Part shown: positions 43,031 to 51,098 of the stretch, one piece after another
Layout: each line of letters opens with the position of its first letter
Numbering within the stretch: the first letter of the stretch is position 1
NCBI RefSeq assembly: GCF_002105465.1
Contig: NZ_NCSQ01000171.1
Span: forward strand, 510 to 64,509
Direction of reading: 5' to 3'
Origin: Aquidulcibacter paucihalophilus
GTDB lineage: Bacteria > Pseudomonadota > Alphaproteobacteria > Caulobacterales > Aquidulcibacteraceae
Length of the DNA stretch: 64,000 nt
Position numbers and translations under genes: made by a program
Notes under the pieces: generated by a model
Databases searched by the model: none
What the model was told of the DNA's origin: nothing
What the model saw: only the letters and a program-made list of their open reading frames with translations

Positions 43031-43324
43031 CTAGCGTGCGGCAGGCTGTTGCATCTGCAAAACTTCGGCCAGCTCGTGGGCATGGCTAATGGCGACGCTG
43101 ATCCCGTCATCATCTTCGATTTCGAAAAGTCGGTTGAGCATGCGTGACAGAACCATGGCATCGCTCGGAGCGAGGGGACCCAAACACTGTAGGGCAGTAC
43201 GCATAACCCGTAACACGGGCTCACTTGGGAGCCCGGACGCCACTGTCGGGCGCGTGGTTTGGCTTGTGCCAGACGCCTCGTCATGATTATCATTTAGGCT
43301 TGGCGCGATAGACAGGGTGGTCAT
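43031..43324 (-). CDS. Small protein of unknown function, last gene of the 43-45 kb operon
   Basis: A 97-residue soluble protein with no family I recognise. The first 45 residues are polar and probably disordered; the rest is predicted helical (VLRVMRTALQCLGPLAPSDAMVLSRMLNRLFEIEDD). The ATG at 43324 lies 1 bp after the stop of the isochorismatase-like gene, arguing for coupled translation and against chance. It has neither signal peptide nor membrane segment, and could be a small regulatory or partner protein of its operon. Confidence 0.65.
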   Translation of the reverse strand: MTTLSIAPSLNDNHDEASGTSQTTRPTVASGLPSEPVLRVMRTALQCLGPLAPSDAMVLSRMLNRLFEIEDDDGISVAISHAHELAEVLQMQQPAAR

Positions 43325-43325
43325 G

Positions 43326-43892
43326 TCAGGTTCCAGAGACAAACAGACTGAGGCTGGACTGAAGCTGTAAAAGCTTCGCCGTGCTGGTCATGGTGGCAAA
43401 TTGAGGGATGAGACGCCTCGCGGCATGCGTGATGGAGACCGACGAACTGTCGAGATCGGCTGCTGGGTAGGAAACTGCATCGGCAACCAACGAAACCGAC
43501 ACGCCCAAGTCTGCGGCAGCAACTGCTGTCGCCAAGCAATTGGGAACCATAGAGCGGCCAATGAGGATGATCTCGTCGGTTTGGCTCATCATAAGGAAAT
43601 CACGAAGCGCCGCCGACGATAGAGCGGACGGTCCCCGGCACTGAAAGACCGGCTCCTCAGGTTGTGGCCGCAAGCTGGGAATGGGATTGGGAGGCCGATC
43701 TTGTCGGTAGACATGGACGATGTTCCAGCCCCGCTTTCGCGCTTCGGCAAGGATCAACATGCTGTTGTGGATGCAGGTTCGCCAAGAGGCCGGCTCTTCC
43801 GATACATGGCCATCCACAACGAGGTCATTGCACATGAGGAGGGGTGTGATTTGGTTTTTTGGCCCCGGATACGCATAACTGTGGGAAAACAT
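43326..43892 (-). CDS. Isochorismatase-like hydrolase with altered catalytic site
   Basis: A 188-residue protein with the isochorismatase fold pattern: the N-terminal aspartate in LLMCNDLVVDGH, a central segment ending GPSALSSAALRDFL, and the nucleophile-position cysteine in VPNCLATAVAAADLG. The lysine usually found four residues before the SA(F/L) pair is a cysteine here, with arginine next to it, so hydrolase activity is uncertain. The ATG at 43892 is 2 bp after the stop of the GNAT gene. The frame is open to 43967 within that gene but the extension is not family-like. The substrate is unknown. Confidence 0.8.
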   Translation of the reverse strand: MFSHSYAYPGPKNQITPLLMCNDLVVDGHVSEEPASWRTCIHNSMLILAEARKRGWNIVHVYRQDRPPNPIPSLRPQPEEPVFQCRGPSALSSAALRDFLMMSQTDEIILIGRSMVPNCLATAVAAADLGVSVSLVADAVSYPAADLDSSSVSITHAARRLIPQFATMTSTAKLLQLQSSLSLFVSGT

Positions 43893-43894
43893 GG

Positions 43895-44518
43895 TTAGGC
43901 TTGCCTTGCTGTTCTCAATGGAATCAATCGTTCGTTGGATCGGTCCAAAATGCCGGGCCGATCCCACTCCCCCTCTGGACGCAAGAGAATCATTGGGTCC
44001 GAATCGACGTGGATCGAGTCCGACCGCTTGGGCACAAATTTCTCAACCTCAACATATTCATGATCGGAAAAGGCAAGATTGGCCCGGCCTGGGCGAGGAT
44101 TCACGCCACAAGCGCGTTGCCAAAGGCCCACGATCGATGGCTCGACATGGCCCAGGGCGTGCGTGTAGCCTTTTTTGGCACCCAATTCGAAGGACGCATC
44201 TAATAGGGAAGCACCCAGACCAGACTTGCGATAGCGCGGTAGAACCGCAACGCGTTCGACCTTAAAGAAATCTGCAAACCACCGAAGCCGCACACAACCT
44301 ACCGGCTCACCATTCAGTCTGGCGATCAGATGGGTAGCGCCTGCGAAGTCGTTTCCATCAATTTCTTCATCGTAGGGACAGGACTGTTCATGCATATAGG
44401 CAATCGCCCGAAGCGAAATGACTTGCATGATTTCGTCGAGCCGATGGGCGACTCTGATTTCCCAGTTAGGCCCATTACTGGGAACAAGCCGTTCTGGGAC
44501 ACGTGTAGGTGGGATCAT
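43895..44518 (-). CDS. GNAT-family N-acetyltransferase
   Basis: A 207-residue acetyltransferase. Motif A with the acetyl-CoA pyrophosphate loop is VERVAVLPRYRKSGLGASLL (about 87-106); the GEPVGCVRLRW strand precedes it. The C-terminal 60 residues after the core are not recognised. The start overlaps the upstream gene stop (ATGA). The acceptor is unknown; it may act on the product or target of the other operon genes. Confidence 0.85.
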   Translation of the reverse strand: MIPPTRVPERLVPSNGPNWEIRVAHRLDEIMQVISLRAIAYMHEQSCPYDEEIDGNDFAGATHLIARLNGEPVGCVRLRWFADFFKVERVAVLPRYRKSGLGASLLDASFELGAKKGYTHALGHVEPSIVGLWQRACGVNPRPGRANLAFSDHEYVEVEKFVPKRSDSIHVDSDPMILLRPEGEWDRPGILDRSNERLIPLRTARQA

Positions 44519-45171
44519 GCAACACCTCTGGTCTGGTTAGAGAGCGCTTCGGCCTTTTGGTATGAGGGCATGTAGAGTGTGCCGATTTTAGTACCTTCCA
44601 GGGGGCCCAGATTCATGCGGCCCATCAGAAGTCTTGCGCCATCATCGGTCACTGCACGCGCATACCAGTCTGCGTGCGGCACGATGTGCTGCGAGATGAA
44701 AAGACCCAGATTGACCAAGAGCCGGGCCGCTTCGTGCCGAGAAACAGCAATCCCCCACCCAAAAATGCCGATTGGCTCGTCTTCAAGCGTGCAAATATGG
44801 TTTGGGTCTGGGCTGACGGCGTCAAAATGATCGGTCAGGACAGCTTGGTTCCCCGCCGCAGTGAGCGGAACAATGCCTAAGAGGCCACATAGCGGGCTTG
44901 AATCAGTGGGATCTGTTTCGTCAGCGAGACCAGCATGGGTGATGCCTAACAATCCAAGCTTGGTTCGCGCATGGACCCATACCATGGTCTCCAAGCTTGC
45001 GATCGGTTCGCCGATCAAGCCTACAGCCAAGGACCGCCCTTCAATCAACCGCGACCCCGAAAGAGCGTGGACATTAAAGTCAGCCGCAGCGCGGGCAATG
45101 CGTTCCATCGTCGTCCGGGCTTCCATAGGGCTTCGAACTTCTAAGTTTGTGCGGATGAAATGATGCGCCAT
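44515..45171 (-). CDS. Protein of unknown function, first gene of the 43-45 kb operon
   Basis: A 218-residue soluble protein. I do not recognise the family. The segment HADWYARAVTDDGARLLMGRMNLG vaguely resembles the C-terminal part of GNAT acetyltransferases, and the middle (CTLEDEPIGIFGWGIAVSRHEAARLL) could be a core sheet and helix, but there is no clear acetyl-CoA loop. The ATG has an AGGGA site. It opens a four-gene operon with overlaps of a few bases at each junction and diverges from a LysR-type regulator 185 bp away. Confidence 0.8.
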   Translation of the reverse strand: MAHHFIRTNLEVRSPMEARTTMERIARAAADFNVHALSGSRLIEGRSLAVGLIGEPIASLETMVWVHARTKLGLLGITHAGLADETDPTDSSPLCGLLGIVPLTAAGNQAVLTDHFDAVSPDPNHICTLEDEPIGIFGWGIAVSRHEAARLLVNLGLFISQHIVPHADWYARAVTDDGARLLMGRMNLGPLEGTKIGTLYMPSYQKAEALSNQTRGVA

Positions 45172-45356
45172 AGATCCCTAGGTGATTGTGGTTTAGTCGG
45201 CTTATTGGGTGACACCCCCCGCCAAAGGAAGCACGAGAGCGCTGCCCAAGGTGGCTCGGCTACCAATTGGTTGCAGGCAAAGATTTACTCAGCAAAAAAA
45301 GCTTGGGGAGCCAGAAAAATTGCAATACAGTGGCTGCTTACTTGAGGGGACCCTAA

Positions 45357-46406
45357 TTGAAGGAAGTCGTCCGCCATCGGTCAGACTTGTCTGATCTACA
45401 TGTTTTCTATGCGGTCGCGGTCTGCGGCGGGCTAAATGCGGCCGCGCGCAGCTTGCGGGTTGATCCCTCGACGGTGTCTCGTGCTTTGGACCAATTAGAG
45501 GCCCGCCTCAATGCACGTCTGGTGCGGCGGACCGCGCAGGGCGTTGTGCTGACGAAAGCCGGCGAAATGGCCTTGGCGCGTGTTCGAACCATTGAAAGCC
45601 AAATTGCTGAGCTCGAACGCGAAGTATTGGACTCAGAAGCAACTTCCCCCATAGGTGCCGTTACTTTGTCCTGTTCGGATGGGGTTGGAGCCTATCTTTT
45701 GACACCCGCCCTAACCCAGTTGCTGCGGGAAAATCCCAAACTCGACTTGCGGTTGGATTGTGGCTTATGGCCGAATAATCCCGTGGAGGCTGATGCTGAA
45801 ATCTCATTAGTTTTCAACGCGGAACCGGCTCCGGGCTATATTTCGAAGCCCGTGGCCTATTTCCATTACGGCCTGTTTGGAACGCGGTCCTATTTTGAAC
45901 TTTATGGGAAGCCGGAAACCGTCGAGGAAGCGTTACGTCATCCCTTTTTGCACCACACCGGCCAAACGCTGACGTCCAACATGACCCGTAAAGTGCCCGC
46001 GTTTCAGGATCTGGCACGGCGGCGGATAGAAACCAATTCGAGCGCTGCCGTGGTCGAGGGTGTTTTGGCCGGGATTGGCATTGCAGGGATGCCGACTGTC
46101 CTGGCGGCCATTTATCCCGAACTCGTTATGATTGGAGATGCCGTCGAACCGGTTGAGATGAGCCTGGTGTATCATCGCGACATCGAGCGGATTCCACGCA
46201 TTAAGGTCGTATTGAAATGGCTCGAAGCTGTTTTCGACCAGAAAACGAAGCCTTGGTATCGCAGAGAATATGTATCGCCCAGCGAATTTGGCCCCTTCAT
46301 CGATGGCCAAACGTCTAACCTGCCGCTCGGGGCAGGCAAAGTTACCGAGAGGGTATCTGCGCAAACACAGGTACCTAAGCGCCGTATCGCCGCTTCTGGC
46401 GTCTAA
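45357..46406 (+). CDS. LysR-type transcriptional regulator
   Basis: A 349-residue regulator with an N-terminal winged helix-turn-helix (LHVFYAVAVCGGLNAAARSLRVDPSTVSRALDQLE) and a C-terminal substrate-binding domain (LSCSDGVGAYLLTPALTQLL onward). The TTG at 45357, seven bases after AGGGGA, is the likely start. A C-terminal tail of about 45 residues makes it longer than the usual 300. The divergent position suggests that it controls the four-gene operon to its left. Confidence 0.9.
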   Translation: MKEVVRHRSDLSDLHVFYAVAVCGGLNAAARSLRVDPSTVSRALDQLEARLNARLVRRTAQGVVLTKAGEMALARVRTIESQIAELEREVLDSEATSPIGAVTLSCSDGVGAYLLTPALTQLLRENPKLDLRLDCGLWPNNPVEADAEISLVFNAEPAPGYISKPVAYFHYGLFGTRSYFELYGKPETVEEALRHPFLHHTGQTLTSNMTRKVPAFQDLARRRIETNSSAAVVEGVLAGIGIAGMPTVLAAIYPELVMIGDAVEPVEMSLVYHRDIERIPRIKVVLKWLEAVFDQKTKPWYRREYVSPSEFGPFIDGQTSNLPLGAGKVTERVSAQTQVPKRRIAASGV

Positions 46407-46430
46407 GTTCGTAGTAATGGAGTATGTGAA

Positions 46431-46853
46431 GTGTCCGTAAAAGAGAACGTAAACCCCCGTAAGGCCGATGACCTCGATCATTTTGTCGCGCAGCGAGTCC
46501 GCCGGCAACGAGATGCCGTCGACATGACGCAAGACCAGCTGGCCCAAGCCTTGGGCATTTCATTTCAACAGCTTCAGAAGTACGAGCGCGGCGTCAACCG
46601 TATTTCCGCCTCGCGTCTTTTCCAAATTTCCTGTGTTTTGGGTGTTGGTCCAGAGTATTTCTACGAGGGTGTTGATTGCTCGCAATATGGCTTGACCCCG
46701 AAATCCGAGCGTACCGAAGGGCCCCAGTCGTCGATTTTGAGCTTGATTGCACAGAATCCAGATGCGACCGACTTGGTGATCGCCTTTGCCGCAATTAAAT
46801 CGCCGAAACAACGGCAGAAGGCCATTGATTTGGTCAAATTGCTGGCCGACTAA
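46431..46853 (+). CDS. XRE-family helix-turn-helix regulator
   Basis: A 140-residue protein with a Cro/C1-type HTH at about 20-75 (VRRQRDAVDMTQDQLAQALGIS, then QKYERGVNRISASRLFQI). The C-terminal half (SLIAQNPDATDLVIAFAAIKSPKQRQKAIDLVKLLA) is typical of the small alphaproteobacterial regulators of the PetP/HigA-like group. GTG start at 46431. No toxin-like partner is visible, so an antitoxin role is unlikely. Confidence 0.88.
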   Translation: MSVKENVNPRKADDLDHFVAQRVRRQRDAVDMTQDQLAQALGISFQQLQKYERGVNRISASRLFQISCVLGVGPEYFYEGVDCSQYGLTPKSERTEGPQSSILSLIAQNPDATDLVIAFAAIKSPKQRQKAIDLVKLLAD

Positions 46854-46962
46854 ATTCTGTGCCGCGGCGTTTGGGACCTTCGTGTCCCAGCGCCAGTGAC
46901 AGGGCTAGACACAACTTCAACGGGACATCATAGTAAACCTCATCAGAGTGAGGTTAGTTTGA

Positions 46963-47508
46963 ATGTCTGTTGATTTAAGTGTTGTTTCCCAAAAGCCTTC
47001 CTCCTTTTTGGGTCGCGCGATTCCAGTCTTGCTGGCGCTTCTGGCCACGGGGGGCTTGATTTACTGGTTTGTGAAGCCAAAGCCAGATATTCGTTACGCC
47101 CGAACCAAAGCCTTTATCCAAAGCCAGATCAAACCTGGCGGCGAAGTTTTGCAGACTTTAGAGCGCGGCGCGGAAGTCAATGTGATGTTGTCACGAGAAT
47201 TAGATGGCTGGGCCATGGTCATGGTTCCGCCTTCCAGCAACGGTTTCATCCCGCTTTCGGACATCGATGTAGATCGTCGGCCCGTTTTGACGGGGGCTTA
47301 TCGCGCCAAGGCGCTTCAGAAGCCTATCTCCCTTTACGAAGAACCAGATCCGGCAACGGCTCAGACCGATGCAATTCCACCGGGCACCATGATCCAGATT
47401 TGGGGCTATACTGAGACGCCCACGGGCAAATGGGCCGAGATTACGCGCTACAAAGAGAAGAGGGTTGGCTATGTCTTGCGCGATGAGCTTGAAGCCGCCT
47501 CAGACTGA
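46963..47508 (+). CDS. Membrane-anchored SH3-like domain protein
   Basis: A 181-residue protein with one N-terminal transmembrane helix (AIPVLLALLATGGLIYWFV, about 19-37) and two segments resembling bacterial SH3 domains: ERGAEVNVMLSRELDGWAMVMVPPSSNGFI (first half) and PPGTMIQIWGYTETPTGKWAEITRYKEKRVGYV (second half). Such proteins often bind the cell wall on the periplasmic side. No enzymatic domain is present and the precise role is unknown. Confidence 0.65.
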   Translation: MSVDLSVVSQKPSSFLGRAIPVLLALLATGGLIYWFVKPKPDIRYARTKAFIQSQIKPGGEVLQTLERGAEVNVMLSRELDGWAMVMVPPSSNGFIPLSDIDVDRRPVLTGAYRAKALQKPISLYEEPDPATAQTDAIPPGTMIQIWGYTETPTGKWAEITRYKEKRVGYVLRDELEAASD

Positions 47509-47528
47509 AGTGACCTCTGCTTTAGAGG

Positions 47529-48509
47529 CTAAGGGCGAGGCAGCAAGATCGTGGCACCCGTTGTGAGACGGCCTTCCAAAGCGCGGTGGGCGTCCGCCGC
47601 CTGCTCCAGCGGATAGCGCGCGCCTATCACGGGACGGATCACGCCGCTCTCAACAAGATCAAACAAGTCCTTTGCGGCTTGATCGAGCTCTGGCGTGGTT
47701 GCAACATAGTCGAATAAGGTCGGCCTTGTCAGGAAAAGCGAACCACGGCGAGATAGCTCCAACGGGGAGACAGGCGCAGGCGGCCCTGAGGCGTTGCCGA
47801 AACTGACGACCAAGCCGCGACGTGCTGCGGTGTCGAGGGAAGCAACCAAGGTGTCGGCACCAACTGAGTCATAAACGACTTCGCAGCCCCTGCCGCTGGT
47901 CAGTTCCTTGACCCGCTCAGCAATCGGCTCTGAGCGATAAAGAATGATGTCAGAGCAGCCATGTTGGCGTGCGAGTTTCGCTTTCTCCTCGCTGCCGACT
48001 GTTCCAATGACCCGCACCCCCAAATGGGCAAGCCACGCGCAAGCAATCAGACCAACCCCACCGGCAGCAGCATGGAAAAGGACGGTGTCGCCGGCTTTGA
48101 GCGGTCGTAATCTTTGGATCAAAAATTCTGCCGTCAGACCCTTCAAAAGAATAGCAGCAGCGACATCTAAGCCAATTCCATCTGGAACTTTTACGGCACG
48201 TCCCTCTGGCACGGCGGCAAAATCCGCATAGGCCCCAAGTGGGCCAGAGGAGAAAGCCACCCGATCGCCAATTGCAAAACGGGTTACAGCCTCACCAATT
48301 GCAGTTACAATCCCCGCCCCCTCGAGGCCGAGGCCTGAAGGCAGCGATATCGGATAAAGGCCGGTGCGCTGATACGTATCAATGAAGTTGAGGCCGCATG
48401 CAGCCATCTCAATCAAGATTTCATGCGACTTCGGATTGGGGATCGGCACGTCGCGCAGTTCAAGAACTTCGGGACCGCCAAGCCGCGTCAGGCCGATTTG
48501 GCGCATCAT
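47529..48509 (-). CDS. Quinone oxidoreductase / zinc-independent MDR-family reductase
   Basis: A 326-residue medium-chain dehydrogenase/reductase with the NADPH-binding motif AAAGGVGLIACAW and no zinc-ligand cysteines, as in the QOR group. It probably reduces quinones or enals with NADPH. It overlaps the dienelactone hydrolase gene by four bases and probably forms an operon with it. Adjacent ATGs at 48509 and 48506 are both possible starts. Confidence 0.9.
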   Translation of the reverse strand: MMRQIGLTRLGGPEVLELRDVPIPNPKSHEILIEMAACGLNFIDTYQRTGLYPISLPSGLGLEGAGIVTAIGEAVTRFAIGDRVAFSSGPLGAYADFAAVPEGRAVKVPDGIGLDVAAAILLKGLTAEFLIQRLRPLKAGDTVLFHAAAGGVGLIACAWLAHLGVRVIGTVGSEEKAKLARQHGCSDIILYRSEPIAERVKELTSGRGCEVVYDSVGADTLVASLDTAARRGLVVSFGNASGPPAPVSPLELSRRGSLFLTRPTLFDYVATTPELDQAAKDLFDLVESGVIRPVIGARYPLEQAADAHRALEGRLTTGATILLPRP

Positions 48510-49192
48510 GACAGGGTCTCAGCAAAGAAGGCCATTGTGCGCTCATTCGCCAGCGCAGCTCCGGCGGCATCATAATGTTGGCCCCCCACACGGGCAAAGG
48601 CGTGATCCAGACCATCATAGACATGCATACGGATTTGGGCATGACCAGATAGGCCCGCCTTCATGGCGGCTTGTGCCTCCTTATTCACAAAAGAATCTTC
48701 GGATGCGACATGCAGGAGCAAGGGCCGGGTCCCAGCATTGGCTTCCGCCAAACGGTCTTGAATGCCGACCCCATAATAGCTGACGCTGGCGTTAATGGTG
48801 GTCCGAGTTGCCGTCAGATACGCCAATAAGCCACCTAAGCAATAGCCAACCGAGCCAACGGAGGCATGGGTTTGGCGGACATAATCAATGGTTGCCTGAA
48901 TGTCGATCACGCCGGTGTCGACGTTGAACTTACCAAAATAATCAAAGGCCTGCTGCCATTCTTCTGGCGTTTGGTCCGTGATATCAATGCCTGGCTGAAT
49001 GCGCCAGAAGAGATCGGGAACCACGGCCAGATAACCCTGGGCGGCATAGGCATCTGCGAGGTCACGCATAACTTTATTGACGCCAAAAATCTCTTGTATC
49101 ACGACCAAAGCGCGGCCATTGGCTTGCGCTGGCTTGGCAACATAGGCCGAAAATGCGCCATCTGGTCCATTGATCGTGACATGCTCGCCCAT
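48506..49192 (-). CDS. Dienelactone hydrolase family protein
   Basis: A 228-residue alpha/beta hydrolase. The triad is a cysteine in GYCLGG, an aspartate in ASEDSFV and a histidine in GLDHAF, the Cys-Asp-His pattern of dienelactone hydrolases. No other aromatic degradation genes are near, so a general lactone or ester hydrolase role is as likely as a catechol pathway one. It is followed by and overlaps the quinone oxidoreductase gene. Confidence 0.92.
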   Translation of the reverse strand: MGEHVTINGPDGAFSAYVAKPAQANGRALVVIQEIFGVNKVMRDLADAYAAQGYLAVVPDLFWRIQPGIDITDQTPEEWQQAFDYFGKFNVDTGVIDIQATIDYVRQTHASVGSVGYCLGGLLAYLTATRTTINASVSYYGVGIQDRLAEANAGTRPLLLHVASEDSFVNKEAQAAMKAGLSGHAQIRMHVYDGLDHAFARVGGQHYDAAGAALANERTMAFFAETLS

Positions 49193-49391
49193 ATGTGTAT
49201 CCTCCGCAAAATCAGAATTGATCGCCGCCTCGCTTGACCTGATGGAAGTCGCGTCCCAAGTGAGGGGTGTTACGGCTATGACCTAGTCGGAAGACCACAA
49301 GATGACAATCAGTTTTGTTATCTTTCAAGAAGGCTGCAACGGATGATAAGGTGGTCAGGCCTTTGGGACCGCAGATTTGGAGATCGGTAGC

Positions 49392-49685
49392 ATGAAAGTC
49401 AGCATTGAAGTGGATTTGACCCCTAGTGAAGCACGAGAGCTTTTGGGCATGCCGAACTTGACCTCCATTCAAGAGACCTTCGTGGGGATCGCTAAGGATA
49501 AGCTCGAGAAAACCGGCAATATGGTGGACGTAGAACCCATGTTGCGGACGTGGACTGGGCTTGGTGGGGCAGCGACCGAAGCTTTTGGAGCCTTGGTCGG
49601 GGCTGCCTTGAAGGTTGCCACCAGTGATGTCGGCACAAAACCCACTTCTACTACGGACAAGAGCGCGAGCGACAAGACCTCGTGA
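49392..49685 (+). CDS. Small DUF6489-like protein
   Basis: A 97-residue protein starting MKVSIEVDLTPSEARELLGMPNL. This N-terminus matches my recollection of the DUF6489 family, a conserved alphaproteobacterial protein of unknown function. The C-terminal 25 residues are Ser/Thr/Lys-rich and probably disordered. An upstream in-frame start at 49377 adds five residues. Its stop overlaps the mnmE GTG start. Confidence 0.75.
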   Translation: MKVSIEVDLTPSEARELLGMPNLTSIQETFVGIAKDKLEKTGNMVDVEPMLRTWTGLGGAATEAFGALVGAALKVATSDVGTKPTSTTDKSASDKTS

Positions 49686-50995
49686 CAGCTTCTACCATTG
49701 TGGCGCTTGCTTCTGGCCCGGGGCCAGCTGGGGTCAGCATTATCCGATTGTCGGGGCCAGCTTGTTCAAACGTGGCAGAAGTCTTGATTGGCAAAGTGCC
49801 ACCGGCCCGGCAAGCCAAGCTTGCGAAACTGCGCGACCTTGATGGCGAACCTATTGATAATGCTTTGGTTATTTTCTTTCCCGGGCCGAGAAGCTTTACA
49901 GGCGAAGACGTTCTAGAGCTGCATGTCCATGGTGGTCGCGCCGTCGTACGGGATACGATAGAGGCGTGCCTCGGCATGGCAGGGGTCCGCCTCGCTGACG
50001 CAGGCGAGTTTAGCCGGCGGGCCTTCATCCATGGCAAGATGGACCTTTCCGCGGCCGAAGGCTTGGCTGATTTGGTTGAGGCGGAGACGGCGGCACAACG
50101 TCGGCAAGCGTTGCGGCAGATGGAAGGCGCGCTGGCCGATGAAATTGGTCGGTGGCGAGAAGCGGTCATTGACTGTTTGGCCGATGCCGAGGGCGACATT
50201 GATTTTCCCGATGAAGACTTGCCACCGGGCCTGAGTGAACGTGCACGTCAACGGATTGAGGACTTAAAGCGACGGCTTGAGACGTATCTGGCAGAGTCTC
50301 GCCGGGCAGAGCGGGTTCGGACGGGGTTCCAGATAGCCATCGTGGGCAAGCCAAATGCTGGAAAATCAAGTTTAATCAATCAGCTAGCGCGGCGAGAAGC
50401 AGCGATTGTATCAGCCATTCCAGGTACGACACGTGACATTGTCGAGGTACGATTGGTGATAGGCGGCATGGTCGTCTTGATCTCAGATACCGCAGGGATC
50501 AGAGAGTCCTCCGATCTTATTGAAGCTGAAGGGGTCCGTCGAGCACGTCAAAGGGCCGTCGAAGCAGACTTACGATTGGGCTTGATTACAGATCACGAAG
50601 ATAAGGCAGAGTTTGCAGACCTGATGAAGGCTGGAGACTTGTGGCTTCTGGGCCAGGCCGATCGGCTCGACTGGGCCGCACCGAGCGCCGGCGAGTTGGC
50701 AGTGTCTAGCGTGACACGACAAGGCCTCGATGCGCTTGAAGCAGTGATCATCGAACGGGCCCAATCCGATCTTGGAAAATCAGAGTCCGCGCCACTCACG
50801 CGTCTTCGTCATCAAGAGGCGGTGCGAGAAGGGATCGACGCATTGGACCGCGCCTTGACAGCATCGGTTCATGCGCCAGAGCTGGTGGCCGAGGATTTGC
50901 GTCTCGCGGCCCGTGCCCTAGGACGCATCACGGGGCGGGTGGATATGGAGGATGTGCTTGATCGCCTTTTCGCCCAATTTTGCATTGGAAAGTAA
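49682..50995 (+). CDS. mnmE: tRNA modification GTPase MnmE
   Basis: MnmE works with MnmG to add the carboxymethylaminomethyl group to U34 of certain tRNAs. The 437-residue protein has the N-terminal folate-binding domain, the GTPase P-loop GKPNAGKSS, the switch segment SDTAGIRES, and the invariant C-terminal CIGK. GTG start at 49682 overlapping the previous gene. It opens the mnmE-mnmG-rsmG-parA-parB block. Confidence 0.96.
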   Translation: MTASTIVALASGPGPAGVSIIRLSGPACSNVAEVLIGKVPPARQAKLAKLRDLDGEPIDNALVIFFPGPRSFTGEDVLELHVHGGRAVVRDTIEACLGMAGVRLADAGEFSRRAFIHGKMDLSAAEGLADLVEAETAAQRRQALRQMEGALADEIGRWREAVIDCLADAEGDIDFPDEDLPPGLSERARQRIEDLKRRLETYLAESRRAERVRTGFQIAIVGKPNAGKSSLINQLARREAAIVSAIPGTTRDIVEVRLVIGGMVVLISDTAGIRESSDLIEAEGVRRARQRAVEADLRLGLITDHEDKAEFADLMKAGDLWLLGQADRLDWAAPSAGELAVSSVTRQGLDALEAVIIERAQSDLGKSESAPLTRLRHQEAVREGIDALDRALTASVHAPELVAEDLRLAARALGRITGRVDMEDVLDRLFAQFCIGK

Positions 50996-51012
50996 GTCTG
51001 AACGCATAGTCG

Positions 51013-51028
51013 CGTTTCACGTGAAACA
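51013..51028. promoter_or_regulatory. parS site 1 (ParB binding)
   Basis: CGTTTCACGTGAAACA carries the perfect 14-bp GTTTCACGTGAAAC parS core. It lies in the 103-bp gap between mnmE and mnmG, near parAB, and should nucleate ParB loading for chromosome segregation. Confidence 0.95.
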
Positions 51029-51098
51029 GCTCTGAACGGATGAGTCGACCTGCGTCGAGAGTTTCGCTATGTAGGCCGCCCCAATCAGAGGCAAGACT

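Noticed and set aside
43895..44518. Acyl-homoserine lactone synthase in the 43-45 kb operon
   Set aside because: The sequence has a normal GNAT motif A and lacks LuxI signature residues, and the linked regulator is LysR, not LuxR.
46431..47508. XRE regulator and following small gene as a toxin-antitoxin pair
   Set aside because: The second protein is a membrane SH3-like protein with no toxin motif and lies 109 bp away, and the regulator resembles chromosomal alphaproteobacterial types.
47514..47528. Terminator between the SH3-like gene and the quinone oxidoreductase gene
   Set aside because: CCTCT-GCTTT-AGAGG is only five base pairs and has no T-run on either side.
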